This document shows, in pieces, positions 13,119 through 27,639 of a stretch of 64,000 nt of DNA (position 1 is its first letter; each line of letters begins with the position of its first letter). A program made the position numbers and the translations under genes. Source of the stretch: Niebla homalea (taxonomy: Eukaryota > Ascomycota > Lecanoromycetes > Lecanorales > Ramalinaceae). The notes below the pieces were generated by a model. It had not been told where the DNA came from and searched no databases. It saw nothing but the letters and a program-made list of their open reading frames with translations. Where the stretch lies: positions 1,426,001-1,490,000 of the forward strand of contig JAHGAU010000004.1 in NCBI GenBank assembly GCA_019925105.1, written 5' to 3'.

Positions 13119-15533
13119 GCGTAAATTTAAAAAAATAAAAATAATTATCCTTAAGAAGCTTATTAAGCCGGATTATTTTAAGGTAAAGTCTTATAAACTT
13201 ATTATACTCCTTTAGAAGTTAAAGAAAGCCTTAAAAATAATAATAATAAAAATCCTTAATAATTATATAAAGAATTATAGACTTCTCCCCGATTAATAAA
13301 TAAAAGTAAAGAAAAATTAATTAATAAAAATAGCCCTTAAAAAATTAATCAATAACGTATATATAATATAAAGTTATAAGAAGAAGTATGCTATAAGTTT
13401 TCTTCTTTTTAATATTATAAATATTTTCAATAAAGTAAATTATTAAAGGTTATTATATAACTTAAAGAAGAAAAGGATATTATCCTTCTTAATTAAATAA
13501 ATAAAAAATTTCTTAAAGAATTAAGTTATGTTAATTAATTTAAGATAAAAAATAAGTTTAATAAAGCCCGTTATAAAAAGGATTCTTTAAAAATTATTTA
13601 TTTTTCCTATATTATTTTTATTCTTTAATAATCTATTAATTAAAGAGTTTATTAAGTTAAAATAAAAAATCTAAATTAGAAGTTTTATTAATAACGTTTA
13701 CTTTTTAGCCTATAATATTTTTATATATATAAACTATTTAAAACTAAAATAAGCCTATAAAGTCTATCTTTAATAAATAAAAACTTACGGGGTTTAATTT
13801 ATATTATATAAATATAAGCTTATTTATATAATTAAAAACCTAAAGTTATACGATATAATAGTTATAGTAAAATTAAGTAAAGTTACGGTAAAGCCGGATA
13901 TTAATATTAAAGTCTTTAGCCTTTAAATAAATAAAAAGCTTAATTAAAAGGATTATATAAGAAAGGTTTAAAAGAAAATAACTTTATAAGAAAAAAGCCT
14001 TATTTATCTCGCCGTATTAATATAAAAAACTATATTATAGAAAACCCGGACTATTTAACAGGCTATAATAAAGCTAATTATAATATACGCCGTAATTATT
14101 TAATATATACTTAAAGGTATTCCGGGATATAAGAAAAAGCTTATTTAAACATTATAAAAAGTCTAAAACCGGTATTTAAGAATAATTAACGGTATTTATA
14201 AAATAACTTTTATCCCGGTATTAGAGTTTAAGGTTTTTATACCGTTAATTAAGGTTTTATTAAATTAAATAGTTACTTAAGTAAGGTTAAAAAAATTTAT
14301 ATACTTAATTATAATAATAGGAAACAAATAGATCCGTTAAAATCTTAATAAGCTTTAAGTTAAAAAAAATAATTTAAAAATATTTATCCCCCCTTTTATT
14401 AAGATAAAATAAGAATAAATTAAGAAGAAGGTTAACTTTATTAATATCCCGGAAGCTAATTTAAATATATATAAATTCTTATTAAACGTAAAAGAAACCG
14501 AGATTAAAAAAATTTAATAAATAAAAATTATAATAATTATTTTATAAGTTATAATAAAGTAAATTAAACGTTAATAAAAATATAAAGACTTTATACTTTA
14601 AGGTTATCGTTATTTAACTTTTAACGATAAAAAGATTATTAATAAGTATTTCCGTTATTATAATATTATAAAAAAAAGTAATAACGTATTAATAATTTAA
14701 CTCCGGATAAATAAAAATAATTTAACTTATTTCCTATTCATTTTATATACCGGAAATCGGATAAACGCGGGATATAAATACGGAGAAAGGAAGTAAAACG
14801 CCGTATATATCCTTATTTCTTATTCTTTATTTATGGAAGTTAAGTTAAGATTTATTATAAGAGTTAATATTTATAATTACCGCTAAATATTATTTATAAA
14901 GCGAAATATCCGGGTAATTATTAAGTTTATAATATTTACCGGACTATTATTATAGTTTAACTTTATTATAAAAATAAATAAAATTATTAAAAACCTTACG
15001 GAAAAAGTTTATTATTAATTAAAGAAGAAAAAGAGAAACGGAAATTAATTAAATTAATTATATAAATCGGAAATTATTTTCTATAACTATAAAGATATAA
15101 TAATAAACTTTTATTAAAAGGCTTTAAAAGAATTAATAACGATAATAATATAAAAGGGATATATATTAAACGTATAAATATTAATAAAGATATTTAAAGG
15201 TATTACGTAAGGTAAAAATAATATAAATATATAAAGGAACGAAAGAGCAATAAGTTTAAGGGCAGCCCCTATAAAGATACGGTCGTAATATTATGGATTT
15301 TCTTGGGGGAGTTAAAATATAAAAAGTATATAAATAAATTATTATTCTTTAAACGGCCGTTAATATCCTTTACCTTGAAGGATAAAGGGTAAAGGCCTGG
15401 TAAACGCCGGTTTTTACCCTAACATTATAAGTATCAGGTTTTTACGGTTACCAATAAGGCTAAAAAGCCGCGTATTAAAGAACGCCGGAATTAACTTAGC
15501 TAAACCCGTAGTATAAATCAATTAATCAATCAA
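13119..15533 (+). mobile_element. RIP-degraded LINE copy D (5'-truncated, 3' tail present)
   Basis: This copy aligns with 5279 to about 7665 of copy B and therefore starts inside the reverse transcriptase, the 5' truncation typical of LINE integration. The 3' end reads ACCCGTAGTATAAATCAATT followed by a short run of ATCAATCA-type repeats, which looks like the true terminal tail of the family. To the right lies hAT sequence, so this copy was probably inserted into, or recombined with, the hAT element that continues to 21,424. Confidence 0.75.
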
Positions 15534-16673
15534 TAATAATATTTAAATCTTAAATAAAAGTTGTTTATTTTTAAACCTTCAGATTAATTTTATATCCTTT
15601 TATATTAATATAATTCATTTTATATATATAATAGTAAGTAAAGTTATTAAGATATATATATTAATTATATATTAAAAACTTATTATAAATTATTTTATAT
15701 TAAAATATATTAATAGGAGAAATTTCCGTAGCCTTTTATAACGTTTTAAAGCTTATAAAATGGAATTTATATACCCCTTTACCCTTTATTTCCCCGATTA
15801 TTTTTTTAATTAATTTTATAAAGCTTAATCTTAATATTATTAATACTATAAACTTTTAAAAGTATTGAATTTCATATAATACGGCATTTAACTTTTATTA
15901 ATTATTAAAGCGTTAAGGATTATTAATAAAACGTATTTTTATTCCTTAATTTATAAGTCATATTTTATATTAAAATTATTTTTCTATATAGTCCTATTAT
16001 AACCCTTTTAATTTCTTAATATCATAGTTCTTAAAATATAAAATGCTTTCTTTAAGGCTATTTTTTTATATAAATATTAAGGAGCTTAATAATATAGAGA
16101 CTATAATAAAAATAAAGGATAAACTTTTATTATATATAATATAAAGATTACTTTAATTTAATAAAAAGAAATAATTCTTTAAGAATAACCTTTTAAGATA
16201 AGCTTTTAAGGGTTACTTTATAGGGATTATATGAAGTATTTCTATTTACCCCTTAATTATAAAATACTTTCTTAAGACCTATACGCTTTTATTATATTTT
16301 AAGGTTTTTCTTATTTATAAGGATTTTAAATAAAATCCTATTATTTTCCTAAAAAGGGTTTACGTAAAGGATAATTATTAATTTTATTATAAGTTTATAT
16401 ACTTGTATTATCTTTATAGTTACTTTAATTATAATAAATAAGATAGTATATTTATTAATTAACTATTATTAAGAAAAAGTATTTAATTTAATTATTATTT
16501 TACTTTATTTAAAAATTTTATTTATAATTAATTCTATTATATTATTTAATACGTTTAATAATATAGGCTTAATTTATGTAAACCCTTTAATATTAGGATT
16601 AAAGTATAAGTTTAAACATTATATATATAAAGTAATTATTAAAAACGAGTTTTTAATATAATAAAGAAATACC

Positions 16674-17116
16674 TACTCCGGCAAGCGGGACGGGATATGT
16701 CCCATGGGATAGGGACGGGATAGGGACGGGATAGGGACGGGATAGGGATGGGACGGGATGGAATAAGGTTTGTCCCATCCCGTACTAGTACGGGATGGGA
16801 CGGGATAAAATAAAGATATACCAAGATCCCGTTAAGTCTGCGGAATTATTATCTATAGTATAAAATATACTATTTATAGTATATAAGTCTTTATATTTAT
16901 TAAAAACCCCCTTAAAAAAATCCAAAAATTCAATTTTAGAAGTGAATTATTTACTTAATCCGGTTAACGTGTTAAGAATTGGGATCTTGGTATATCCCTA
17001 TCCCATCCCGCCGGGTTAGGGATGGGATGGGACGGGATCTAACCCTTATCCCGTCCCACGCGGGATGGGATAAGTGAATCCAAATCCCGTCCCATCCCGT
17101 CCCGCTTCCCGGAGTA
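16674..17116. mobile_element. 443-bp hAT MITE, subfamily 1
   Basis: The element starts TACTCCGGCAAGCGGGACGG and ends with the inverted CCCGTCCCGCTTCCCGGAGTA. Each arm (about 16,674-16,832 and 16,976-17,116) is a terminal inverted repeat of about 140-160 bp packed with GGGATAGGGACGGGA-type repeats and ending in TATACCAAGATCCC. The centre is an AT-rich spacer of about 140 bp with no coding capacity. The target duplication is perfect and 8 bp long: GAAATACC at 16,666-16,673 and 17,117-17,124. The unfilled site exists in the other hAT copy at about 40,760-40,768 (complement GGAAATACC). The arms match the TIRs of the 8.2-kb hAT element, so this is its non-autonomous derivative, inserted into a copy of its own parent. 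Confidence 0.85.
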
Positions 17117-18410
17117 GAAATACCTTATAAATATAAACGTATTTAACCGAATATTTAATATATGGTACCGAAAAGAGATCCGACACTTAAAAGTACTTTA
17201 AAAAAGGTATTATACGTTTTAATAACAATATAGGGTTACCTTATATTATATATAAGAGATATAATAAAAGCCTATAGTATTTAAGAAAGGATAGAATATT
17301 AAGAATAAAAAACTATATAAAAATTAAAAATTGTAAAAGAATTAATTATATTAAGAACCTGGGATAGGTATTAATTTAAATTAATATAATTAATAAGGTA
17401 TTTAAATGTCCTTTTTAATCGGATTATTATAAAGATAATTATAAATCCTTCTTTAATTAATTTTATAGAACCTTATTAATTAAACAATAAATCTTTTACT
17501 TAATAATAAGGTTTTAATATAAAAAGATTTCTTAAAGTAAATTATAACGATAAGTTATTATTATAGTTTTATTATTTACTATCGTTAAGCATATTAAGAT
17601 ACGTTGACTTTTTATTTGTTTTAATTAAGGTTTTATATTATTATTCTTAATAACGATTAAAAATTATATTATAAAGCGTTTAAAAGTGATTAAGTTACTT
17701 TTATTAAAAGATCTTCTTAATAACGGTAATAAGGTTTTATTAATTATAGATAATTAACCCGTTAATAATAAATAGTCTTATATAGCGATTATAATATATT
17801 GGATTAATTAAAATTAAGAATATTATAATATATTAATTAACTTTAAATATATAAAAGGTACTTCTAATAATAAGCGGCTTATATTTATTACGATAAAGGT
17901 AATTAAAAGCTATAAGCTGTAGGATCGTATTTTAACTATTATTATTAATAATCTAAGTAACAATAATATTATAACGTCTATATTACGTCGAGAAGCTAAA
18001 ATGTATTAGAATTCGTTTATTAATATCATAAAGACGCGGTAGAAAATACAATATTTATTATGCTTAATTTATATTATTTAGCTTTTACTTAAAATTTTCT
18101 TAAATTATTTTTAAGGTTAATATAATAAATAATAATATAGATTATTAATTTAACGAAAAGTAAGCCGAATTAATAAACGGTCAAACTATAAATATCCTTA
18201 AGATATTAATAAAAATAAAATAGATTTTTAATAATCTTTATACTTATTTAATAGGTTATAAATTCAGAAGATTACGGTTTATATTAACGTTAATAATAAA
18301 TATAAAAAGGTTTTAATAACCGTTTAATAAAGAAAGATCAATACTTATAATACTATGAATCCCCGATCTTAAACCAAAGTAAAAAACGTAAAAAGATATT
18401 ATTAAAATTA

Positions 18411-19155
18411 TTTTCATTGATTGATTTATTTATATACGAGTCTAGCTACTTTAAGCTAATTTCGGCGTTCTATAATGCTGGTGGCTAAGTTACGGTTATT
18501 TTAATATTTATATTTATTTTAAACTTATCGCTTTAATTTTAAAAGGGAAAAGGAAACCGTAATCGGCTAATTTAACCTTAACTTACCCTAAACGTTAACC
18601 CGATTTAAATAAAAACCTCTCCCCCATAATTATTTACCTTAATATTACGATTAAGTCTTTACGTTAACCTAATTAAGATTAATAATTACCTTAAATCCTT
18701 AATTTATTATTTTTATTAAGAATTTTCTACTTTTTAACGTTATAGTCCGTAATAAAAATTTAATAATAATATTAAGCTTAATTAAAAGGAAGCGGCCTTA
18801 ATTATATAATTTTATTTTTTTTAATATTAAGACTTTACTTTAAGTACTTTATTACGTAGCTTTTTAAATTAACCTTATTTAATCTTAATTTTAATATTTT
18901 AACGTTAAATCCCCATAACTTCTTTTTATTAGCTTTATGTGGTAATTAAGCTTATTTAAGGTTAATTATGGGTACCAATAAATTATCGGATATTTATTAT
19001 TATTTAATCTATATTAATTACGTAACTTTCCGGATAAGGTTTAAGGGCTCTTAATGAAATCGTCCTTTACCCTTAAAATATTCGATTATTCTATAGTTTA
19101 TTTTCCGTACGCAAAAATGCCATTTCGCCGCGCTCGCCCCCTTAAAGTTAATTTA
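18411..19155 (-). mobile_element. about 740-bp LINE-like or SINE-like insertion
   Basis: This block is absent from the homologous hAT copy, whose uninterrupted site is at about 39,455-39,475. Read on the minus strand it begins near GGGGGCGAGCGCGGCGAAAT (about 19,145) and ends with ACGCCGAAATTAGCTT...CTCGTATATAAATAAATCAATC. That end closely resembles the 3' end of LINE copy D (ACGCCGGAATTAACTT...CCCGTAGTATAAATCAATT), including the TCAATCAA tail, but the upstream part does not obviously match the LINE. The flanks show a RIP-blurred duplication (ATTATTTT on one side, AATTTAAAA on the other, GCTATTCTAGG in the empty copy). The likely reading is a non-autonomous element moved by the LINE machinery. 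Confidence 0.5.
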
Positions 19156-20245
19156 AAATATAACGATTCGTTGGGACTTATCTTTTTATATAATAACTTA
19201 TGCCTTAATACTTTATAAAGATATTAATACGTTTTTAAAAAAAGACGAAAGAAAAAATAAGCTCTTAAAGTTTAATTTTGTAAAATAAAGCTATATCGGA
19301 TACTTAATAAAATTAATTTAATTATTCTATTAAGTTATTAAAATAATAAGTATTATTAAATTGCCGACCCTTTATTTTATCTTTATAGTATATAATAAGC
19401 ATTTTAATTATATTGAAAAGTAAAATAATTATCTATAACGTAAATAAGTTACTTAAACGAAAAAGCTTATTTAAAAATTAAATATGACGTATATTAAGTT
19501 AATTAAGTATTATAATAAGACTTAAAAGTCGATTGGTTTACTTTAGAAGTAAATAGCTTTATTACTTTTATAAAATGGCAATAAGGTCTTTAAGGGTTAA
19601 GGTTAATATATAATAGTAGGTAAAACCTTATAGGCGGAAGTTTATTAAGCTGCCCTTTATAAGACCTTTAATAAATACGTTTTACGCTTTAATTTCAACC
19701 TATTAATAAATTAAAGGTTAAGTAAACGAATACGGGCTATAAAGGACTTAAATACTCTATTAATCAAAAAAAGCTTATTAAATAATGTTATTATTAATAA
19801 ACTTAAGTAATATAAGAATAATAATAAACTTATACTTATCTTTATATTTATTAAACTTATTAAAGTAAAATAACATTATTACTTAAAATTAATAATAGAA
19901 TTTTAACTTAATAAAAACACTTATTTTATAAGTTATTTATTTTATTATGGGTAATTTAAAATATTTTTTATAACGCTTCCGCCGGCGTTAAATATAAGTA
20001 TTACTTTTTTATTATTAAGCGTTATTATAAGAATTAAAAATACTTTATCTTTTTGACTTTCCGGGTAAAGATATTAATTTATTATTATAAATAAAGAGAA
20101 AACGAGCTAAGTTAATCGTATATAAATTTAAAAATTAATAATAATAATTTTAAGGATTAAAAAGATAAAGAATAAAAGAAACGAATATATAACGTAAATA
20201 TAATTACGAATTATATTAAAGATAACGATAACGATAACGATAACG

Positions 20246-20508
<263 letters not shown>

Positions 20509-20880
20509 CTAAATCTAAAGGATATCTTATTAATATATATAATATTATACTTTATTTTAAGGAACGTTAATATTCTAACTTATAACTCCCCGGATTAATA
20601 AAAGAACGGTAATTTAAATTAATTTAAGTAATTTAACTTTAAAACGGTATTCCTTTTTAAACTTAAAATATATTTAATCTTAAAGCGGATTTACTTTTAT
20701 GAACCTCTTTAAGTATAATTTAGGTTAATAAGTTTAAGGAATAAAGTATATAAATTAAATCATAACAAAAAGTTAAAAATGGAAAAATTTAAAGTAATAT
20801 TATTTAAGCTTTTCTATAACGTTATAATAAAGCTATATAGTAAATTGGACTTTTAATATTACGACTTTCTTAATCATCCT

Positions 20881-21225
20881 TATAATTATCTTTAAAATTA
20901 TCTTTATAATTATCTTTATAATTATCTTTGTAATTATCTTTATAATTATCTTTGTAATTATCTTTATAATTATCTTTGTAATTATCTTTGTAATTATCTT
21001 TATAATTATCTTTGTAATTATCTTTATAATTATCTTTGTAATTATCTTTATAATTATCTTTGTAATTATCTTTGTAATTATCTTTATAATTATCTTTGTA
21101 ATTATCTTTATAATTATCTTTGTAATTATCTTAATAATTATCTTTATAATTATTTTTATAATTATTTTTATAATTATCTTTATAATTATCTTTATGATTA
21201 TCTTTATAATTAGCTTTATAATTCT
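20881..21225. repeat. 12-bp minisatellite (TAATTATCTTTR)n
   Basis: About 28 tandem copies of the 12-mer TAATTATCTTTA or TAATTATCTTTG in partly alternating order, with slightly degenerate units at both ends. It lies just inside the right TIR of hAT copy 1. The matching position of the other copy carries a 12-bp array with a different unit variant. Confidence 0.95.
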
Positions 21226-21424
21226 TAACCCGAAAGCTCCTCACTTTATTTACGACGTGTTTTATTTAATCCGTTACTGGGATCTTAATATATCCCGATC
21301 CTATCCTGTCCCATCTTAAGTTAATACGGGATAGGATAAAAGCGACTTTATCCTATCCTATCCCTATCCCATCCCTATCCCATCCCTATCCCATGGGATA
21401 TATCCCGTCCCGCTTCCCGGAGTA

Positions 21425-24400
21425 ACGGTACTTACGTCGCCGTTTCCCCGATTTCTTGGTTTATTAAGATTAATAATTTAATAAAGTTAAATTACGAAAG
21501 GAGAACAAAAATTTTCTTAATAATAAAGGCGTTAATAATAAAAAGTTATTATTATAAAAAGCCGATTTATATAATAAGGAAAAGTAAATTTAATTAAACC
21601 GTAAGAAGGAAAACGGTAATAGTAGTCCGTTAGCGGGAAGTTTATCGGGGCGGGGATTAATAAGTTACGGCAGAAAAGGCCAAGTAAGTAAACTTAAAAA
21701 CGGATCCGATAAAAATAAAGACAGACGCCCTTTATCTATTATTATATATTAGGCCCCCGTTACAGGAGAATAGAAAATATAATAGGAGATTAAAGGTCTT
21801 TTAACAAAAGCGGGGCGGCAATATATAAAATAAGGTTAAACTTATTTAAGAAAACATATTATCTTTAACGTTAAACTTACGGGCCAGTAATCCTAAAGGA
21901 TATATAACTTAAATATTAAACCCACGCGGTACGGTTATATTATAGGATAATGATAATTTACTTCTGCTTATACCCTTTATTATAGATATTATAATCATGC
22001 TTTAATTATTACTTATTATAAACTAAAAGGAACAATATTTATAGGGAAGTATAAATAAACGTAAAATCACTATTAAAGTAGAAGGTTCGATTAATATCGG
22101 GTATTATTTACCCTTATGCCCGTTTTATATCTTATAAAACCTTTTAATAACGAAAAAAGCCTTCTCCATAGTTACTATACGCGGATAAACCAACCATACC
22201 GTATAAATTATATTCCGGTAATAATTATTAACCATTTATTTTATAGTTATAGAGTTAGCCTGGAGGAATTTATTCACCTTTATTAAAATAAGAGGGTTAT
22301 TTTATAAGACCTTATAAAGGAGGGTATTAAGAATAGGGTTTTCAAGAATAAATCATATTAATAATAAGAACTTATATCGGAGCCGATTATATTTATTAAT
22401 AAGACTTAAAGGTATAAGGTCCGGTACCGTTTATATTAAATAGTAATTACTTAAATAACCCTATCTTTTAAACTTTACGTTATTTAATATTTCACCGTCT
22501 TTTTAAATTCAGATAAACTAGGGTAAAACCGTTTTCCTTAAATTACCGTTACGGTTCTTTATTAAGCCGTATGTAATCTCGGGTTGATTAATTTATAGAC
22601 CTCCCTTAACAATTAATATTAATACAAAGTCGCTGAATACCTCGGCGTCCGTATTTATTTATATATCTTTAATATTATAAACGTAATTACCTTTTCCTTA
22701 TTCTTAACATTAACTTATTAAACTATAATAGACCGATCGAACCCGGGTATAATCTTTATATAATTATAGTGCGTCTTAGTATTGAATAAAACGGAGCCTT
22801 AAATAATATTATCTTTATAATTATTCTTTAAATATAAAGGAATATTTATATCGATATATCAGAATAAAATTATATCTTAAAGGCGGATATACTTTATATA
22901 ATAAGGATATATTATAAGTTTCGGATTATAGTTTAAGCGAAAATAAATATATAATACTCAATACGTAATATCTTACCGAATAATCTATTAAATAAAAAAA
23001 GTAAATTATCGTTTATAATTTACCTTTATTATTAATATTATTACGTTCCCTTTAATAATAATTATATATATTAAATTCTTTTAATAAGAAATTAATAATA
23101 TCGCCTTCCTATAATTAATTAAAATGATCGTTAATAATTGAATTACTATCTTTTTCGTAAATAATATAAGACTTAAGACCGACGATTATATCTATAATAT
23201 TCTTAACTATATTATTGGAGATATTATATAGTAATAATTATTTAGTAAGGGGATTACGTAAATACTTAAAGTATTAATCTCGATTTCTGGTTAAGTATTA
23301 AGTCGAAATTATATAAAGGATCTATTTTACGTTTAAAAATCTTTAAAGTAAACGCGATACTGATAGTATATTCAAAGCTATTAATATAATTCCTGGTATT
23401 TTATATATTTTATTTATAAATGAAGGAAATTAATAATCTTAAAGAGATATTAATAATAGTCAATTAAGTTACCTTTTAATTTCCGCCGTTTTACCTTAAT
23501 ATATACCCTTAAGGTAGTAAAAATAATATTTCATTTATTTCGCGCGATTTAATTAATTAACTATAAAATAATTAATAATGCAATAATATACCTACTTCTA
23601 AGGTTTTTTAAGAATAGTAATCTTTTTTCCGTTTCCATATTTTACATATCTTCCTCCGTATCTTAAATATTTTTTCCTTGTTCCGTATTATTTAAAGAAT
23701 CGGTTAATTCCGACTTATCCCAATTATCCTATGGCTATTTAATAGTTTACGGTATAGTATTTTTATTAATTTATAAGTAATTATTAACTTCTAAAAAACA
23801 GTCCGTTAATTTATAATCGAGTATTTCTTAAGTATTTATAAAAAAAGATCCTTTAATTAAGTAATTATTATTAAATCTATATCATTAAGAATACGTTAAT
23901 CCTTAATAATAATCCGTCGTTCAGAGTTTTTCCCGGTCTTAATTTCCCGTAGCTTTTTTAGCGTAACCCAAGTAATTAATTATTTTACTTATAGTAAATC
24001 CTTTTTTTTAAATATTAAAATTATTAATATTAAAATACTTTCCGATATAAATTTAAAGATTTAATTTATAATATTAACGGTTTACTTTAATTAAATTATT
24101 CAAATTACAGCTTCTTTTTATCTTTATTTAAACCGGAAAATATTAATAATACTCTTAATAATAAGCGATTATAATTCTTATATAACATTCTTCTTATTGG
24201 TAAATTTAATTTTCTATAATTGATTTTATAATATAACCGTTTAAACTTTAATAATATTACTTTTATAGATTTCCTATTTTTTTTAAAATAATATTAAAGA
24301 TCTTTATAATATTATTTAATTATTCTTATATTAAGTTATAAGTTTTAATTTACTTAAAGACCTTATTAGAAATACTATTAAAGTTATAATTATCGGTATT

Positions 24401-26857
24401 AATTAAATTTTTTAAGTTTATAGCGATTAAAGCTAAAGTAAATATTATAATAATAAAGAAAGGTTAACCGATAAGAGAAATCTTAACGAAACTTTAAAAT
24501 TATTAATAAAAGATTTCCTTAAATACCCTTTTTAGTTTATTGACTTTTTAATAATATTATAATTATATATTTTAGATATTATTATTTTAGATATTAGTAT
24601 TTTTAATTAACGTTATAATAATAATAGATTAATAAGAGTAAATAGGTAAAAAGTAAACGTTAAATATTAATAAAATTATATAATTTAATTATTTACGGGC
24701 TTAATTAACTATTATTTTTAATACAGCTGTATATATCTTATTTTTATATTTACCATATTGCCTATTACCGTTAAAGTCGGATTATTTAAACTGCTATAAG
24801 ATTATTAAGACTTTTTATATTATACGGGATTTAAGAGGTTCTTTATACCGCTTACGTTAAAAACGCCGTTATTATTACCTTTAAATCCGTCGCTTAAAAT
24901 TACTCTATCATTAAACTTTACCTTACTTCTTGAGCTTAATTTACCGCTAGACTTCATTTTGTTTCTTAAGTTCCCTTTATTATTGAACTTTACTTTACTT
25001 TCTTTTCCTTTATATACTTTATTGAATACTATAATTCTTATTTTTAAGACTTTAATTAAATCCTTTATATAATAAATTAACTTCTTTAAATCCGGGGTTA
25101 GCGGCTTTCTTGTATTTTAATAAGTACTTTTAATAATAGTATCTTTTAAATAACTTAAAAACCTTTAAACCTTAACGTAATTCTCGATTTTTTACGTAAG
25201 GCTTTTATAATACTTATCTTTGAATAAAAGGCGATATATATATTAACTTTTCCCTTCCTTATTATATAGTATTTATAAACCTTAATATTAAAGATAATAT
25301 TATTTAACTTACTTTATTAAGTACTTATGTATATTTTTATTGCTTTTATTATAATATTCCTTTACGGCGATACTGAAAGGATAACGGCCGATTTAGCTTA
25401 TTTTATTCTTATTAAATTCATTAATTTAATGTATTAATTACCTATTAATTAAGCGTAACGTAAACTAAGTATACGTAAAATCGTTAATCTTAACCTTATA
25501 ATACTTAACCTTTTTTTATTATCTCAAATACTTAAATTAATAAATATATTATATCCCTTAAAGTTAACGTTCGAAATATATATATTAAGTAAAGGTAATC
25601 TAAAAATAAAATTATTTAAATTAAAGATAGTATAACGTATTATATAATATTTCTTCGCTTAATTAAAAAGGGTAAAGGATTTTAACGTTTTTCCTGTTTT
25701 ATTATAAACCTTAATGAGATTATTAATGATATTCTCCTTAGGATGTATAAGATACCTTGTTATTTTTAATGAATTTTTATTATAAATCTGTTCTACTTAT
25801 TATTATTATCGCCCTTTTTTTTTATTTTGTTCGCCCTCTTTTATAGATTCCTTTTTTATCCGATATCTTTTTCTATAGTACTCTTTTATATAATATTTTC
25901 TTTTATAGTATTATCGGGCTTTTTTCCCCCCTTATTATGGGGGGATACCGGGATTGTTCCTTTTAAATATAATTCTAATTTATTTATTGCTTTTAATTTT
26001 GCTTAATTTATTAATTCCTTTAATTTATCCCTCTTTTCCTTCCTTTCTTTTAATATAACGCGGTAAACGTTCTTAACGTTTATTATAATTAATTAAAATT
26101 AAATATATAGAAAGGCTTATCAAAGCGAATATATAAAAAAAAGAATAAAACGGTAAAAATAAAAACGGTAAAAAAGGAAGGCAGAAGGACTTATAAAATA
26201 ATTATAGGCTAATAGGTTATAAAATATAACAAAGTAAAAAAGGAAAAGGCTGAATAAATGTTTTTTTAATCGCTTAATCTATATAATAAAAAATAGTAAA
26301 ACGCGATTACCGCGTTATTCACTTTTTAACTTATTTAATTTATATACTTAAGCTGTTTAAAATATTATACTAGATAAATAATATAATTAAAATAACATAT
26401 AAAATAACATAAGAAGGAATAAATAAGTATATTCATCTTACTTATAAGTGATTTATCGGCCTATAATCGTAGATTATGAACCAGTTTAATAAATAATCAA
26501 ATAACCTATTAAATATGAAGTACAAGCAGATATTATTATTATATATTAATAAATTAAATTATTTTATTTTATATATATATAAGAAGTTTTAATACTTCTT
26601 TAATGTTAATAATTAAAACCAATTAAAACACTTTTATTAATTAAGTAATTATTAATTCCGTATATTCTATAGGACTTTTTATTTATTACGTAGATCTACC
26701 TTATATCTAAGGTTTTACGCTTAAACGTATAAACACCGCGGCCGCCGCGAGCTAACCCGGAGGGGCTTAACCGGCGGCGAAGCCGTTATATACGCTTTAA
26801 GGGACTGAGGCAATGTTATACCTTTATAAGAACCTTAATAACTTATATAATTTAATA
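21425..26857. other. AT-rich degraded repeat, family not resolved
   Basis: About 5.4 kb of RIP-type AT-rich sequence with no usable reading frame on either strand. Composition suggests former coding sequence, with the better traces on the minus strand: lysine/glutamate-rich around 26,100-24,800, then an integrase-like stretch near 22,800-22,200. This would fit a retrotransposon polyprotein, but I could not read a diagnostic motif and leave the family open. GC-richer scraps occur at 25,920-25,960 and 26,730-26,790. Confidence 0.4.
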
Positions 26858-26864
26858 AATACAT

Positions 26865-27626
26865 CAGCGAATCTACAACCTATTCGGATCGAATATAAAA
26901 AAAAAGTGGATTTATTCACTTCAACCGCTCGCGAGCTGCTTATAGGTAAATCAAGAAACTTACGAGCGCTTTAAGCGGTCCCGAGTAAGTAAAAATTAAA
27001 AACGTTTAAAACGGTAAAATAAAAGTTTTTATTTTTTATTAAGTTTTCTTGGCAACGGGTATACCCGTAACCCCCCTTAATAAGCCGTAATATTCAACGT
27101 TTTTTAAAATAGATTATAGATTCTGGAAAGGGGGAGAGCATGGAAGATATTAAACTTGCGGATAAGTATATAAAGGAATAGAAACATTAAAAGGGCTACA
27201 TAAAGGTATAATCGATTTATATATACTTTAAAAAGGTAAAATATAACGTATTACCATAAAAGAGTTCCTATACCTTATTAACCTATATAAGGGCTGCAGC
27301 CCATCTCCAATTGGACTCAATTGCTATATGCCATTTTATCACTTTTACTCTTTCACCGCCTTCCATCTTTTCTGATTCGGTTAATTTAGCTAAAAGTTAC
27401 CGCTAGAGCTAATAATTTATTATTAAAGGTGGGTTAGTTAAAGGGGGTAATTTAACTAAAAAAACGTTAAGTTAAAATAAAACTATATATTGACGAGTAA
27501 ATGGGAGACTTATAAGTAAACCTGATATTAGCGCTTAAAGGCCAAGCGAGGGCGGATATAAGATTTTTATACTTATTTTACTCGCTTATACTCAGAGTAC
27601 TCGGAATCGGGTTTATAAATATACAG
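26865..27626. mobile_element. TIR element R4, 762 bp copy
   Basis: The left end reads ATACATCAGCGAATCTACAA and the right end, reverse-complemented, ATACATCTGTATATTTATAA, so the two termini are inverted repeats. Internal blocks such as TTACGAGCGCTTTAAGCGGT are shared in inverted orientation with the copy at 45,676-46,199, which is about 240 bp shorter. It carries no reading frame. The CAG(C)GAATCTGC-like terminus resembles hAT ends, but I found no convincing target duplication, so the superfamily is open. Confidence 0.5.
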
Positions 27627-27639
27627 ATGTATTTCTAGA

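Noticed and set aside
16674..16770. Telomere-like GGGATAGGG repeats
   Set aside because: They are internal, on both arms of TIR elements with target duplications, and do not match the TTAGGG fungal telomere repeat.
16639..16824. 61-codon minus-strand frame
   Set aside because: It is only the translation of the G-rich MITE arm and its repeat unit.
20881..21225. Possible CRISPR array
   Set aside because: Units are contiguous 12-mers with no spacers in a eukaryotic context; it is a minisatellite.
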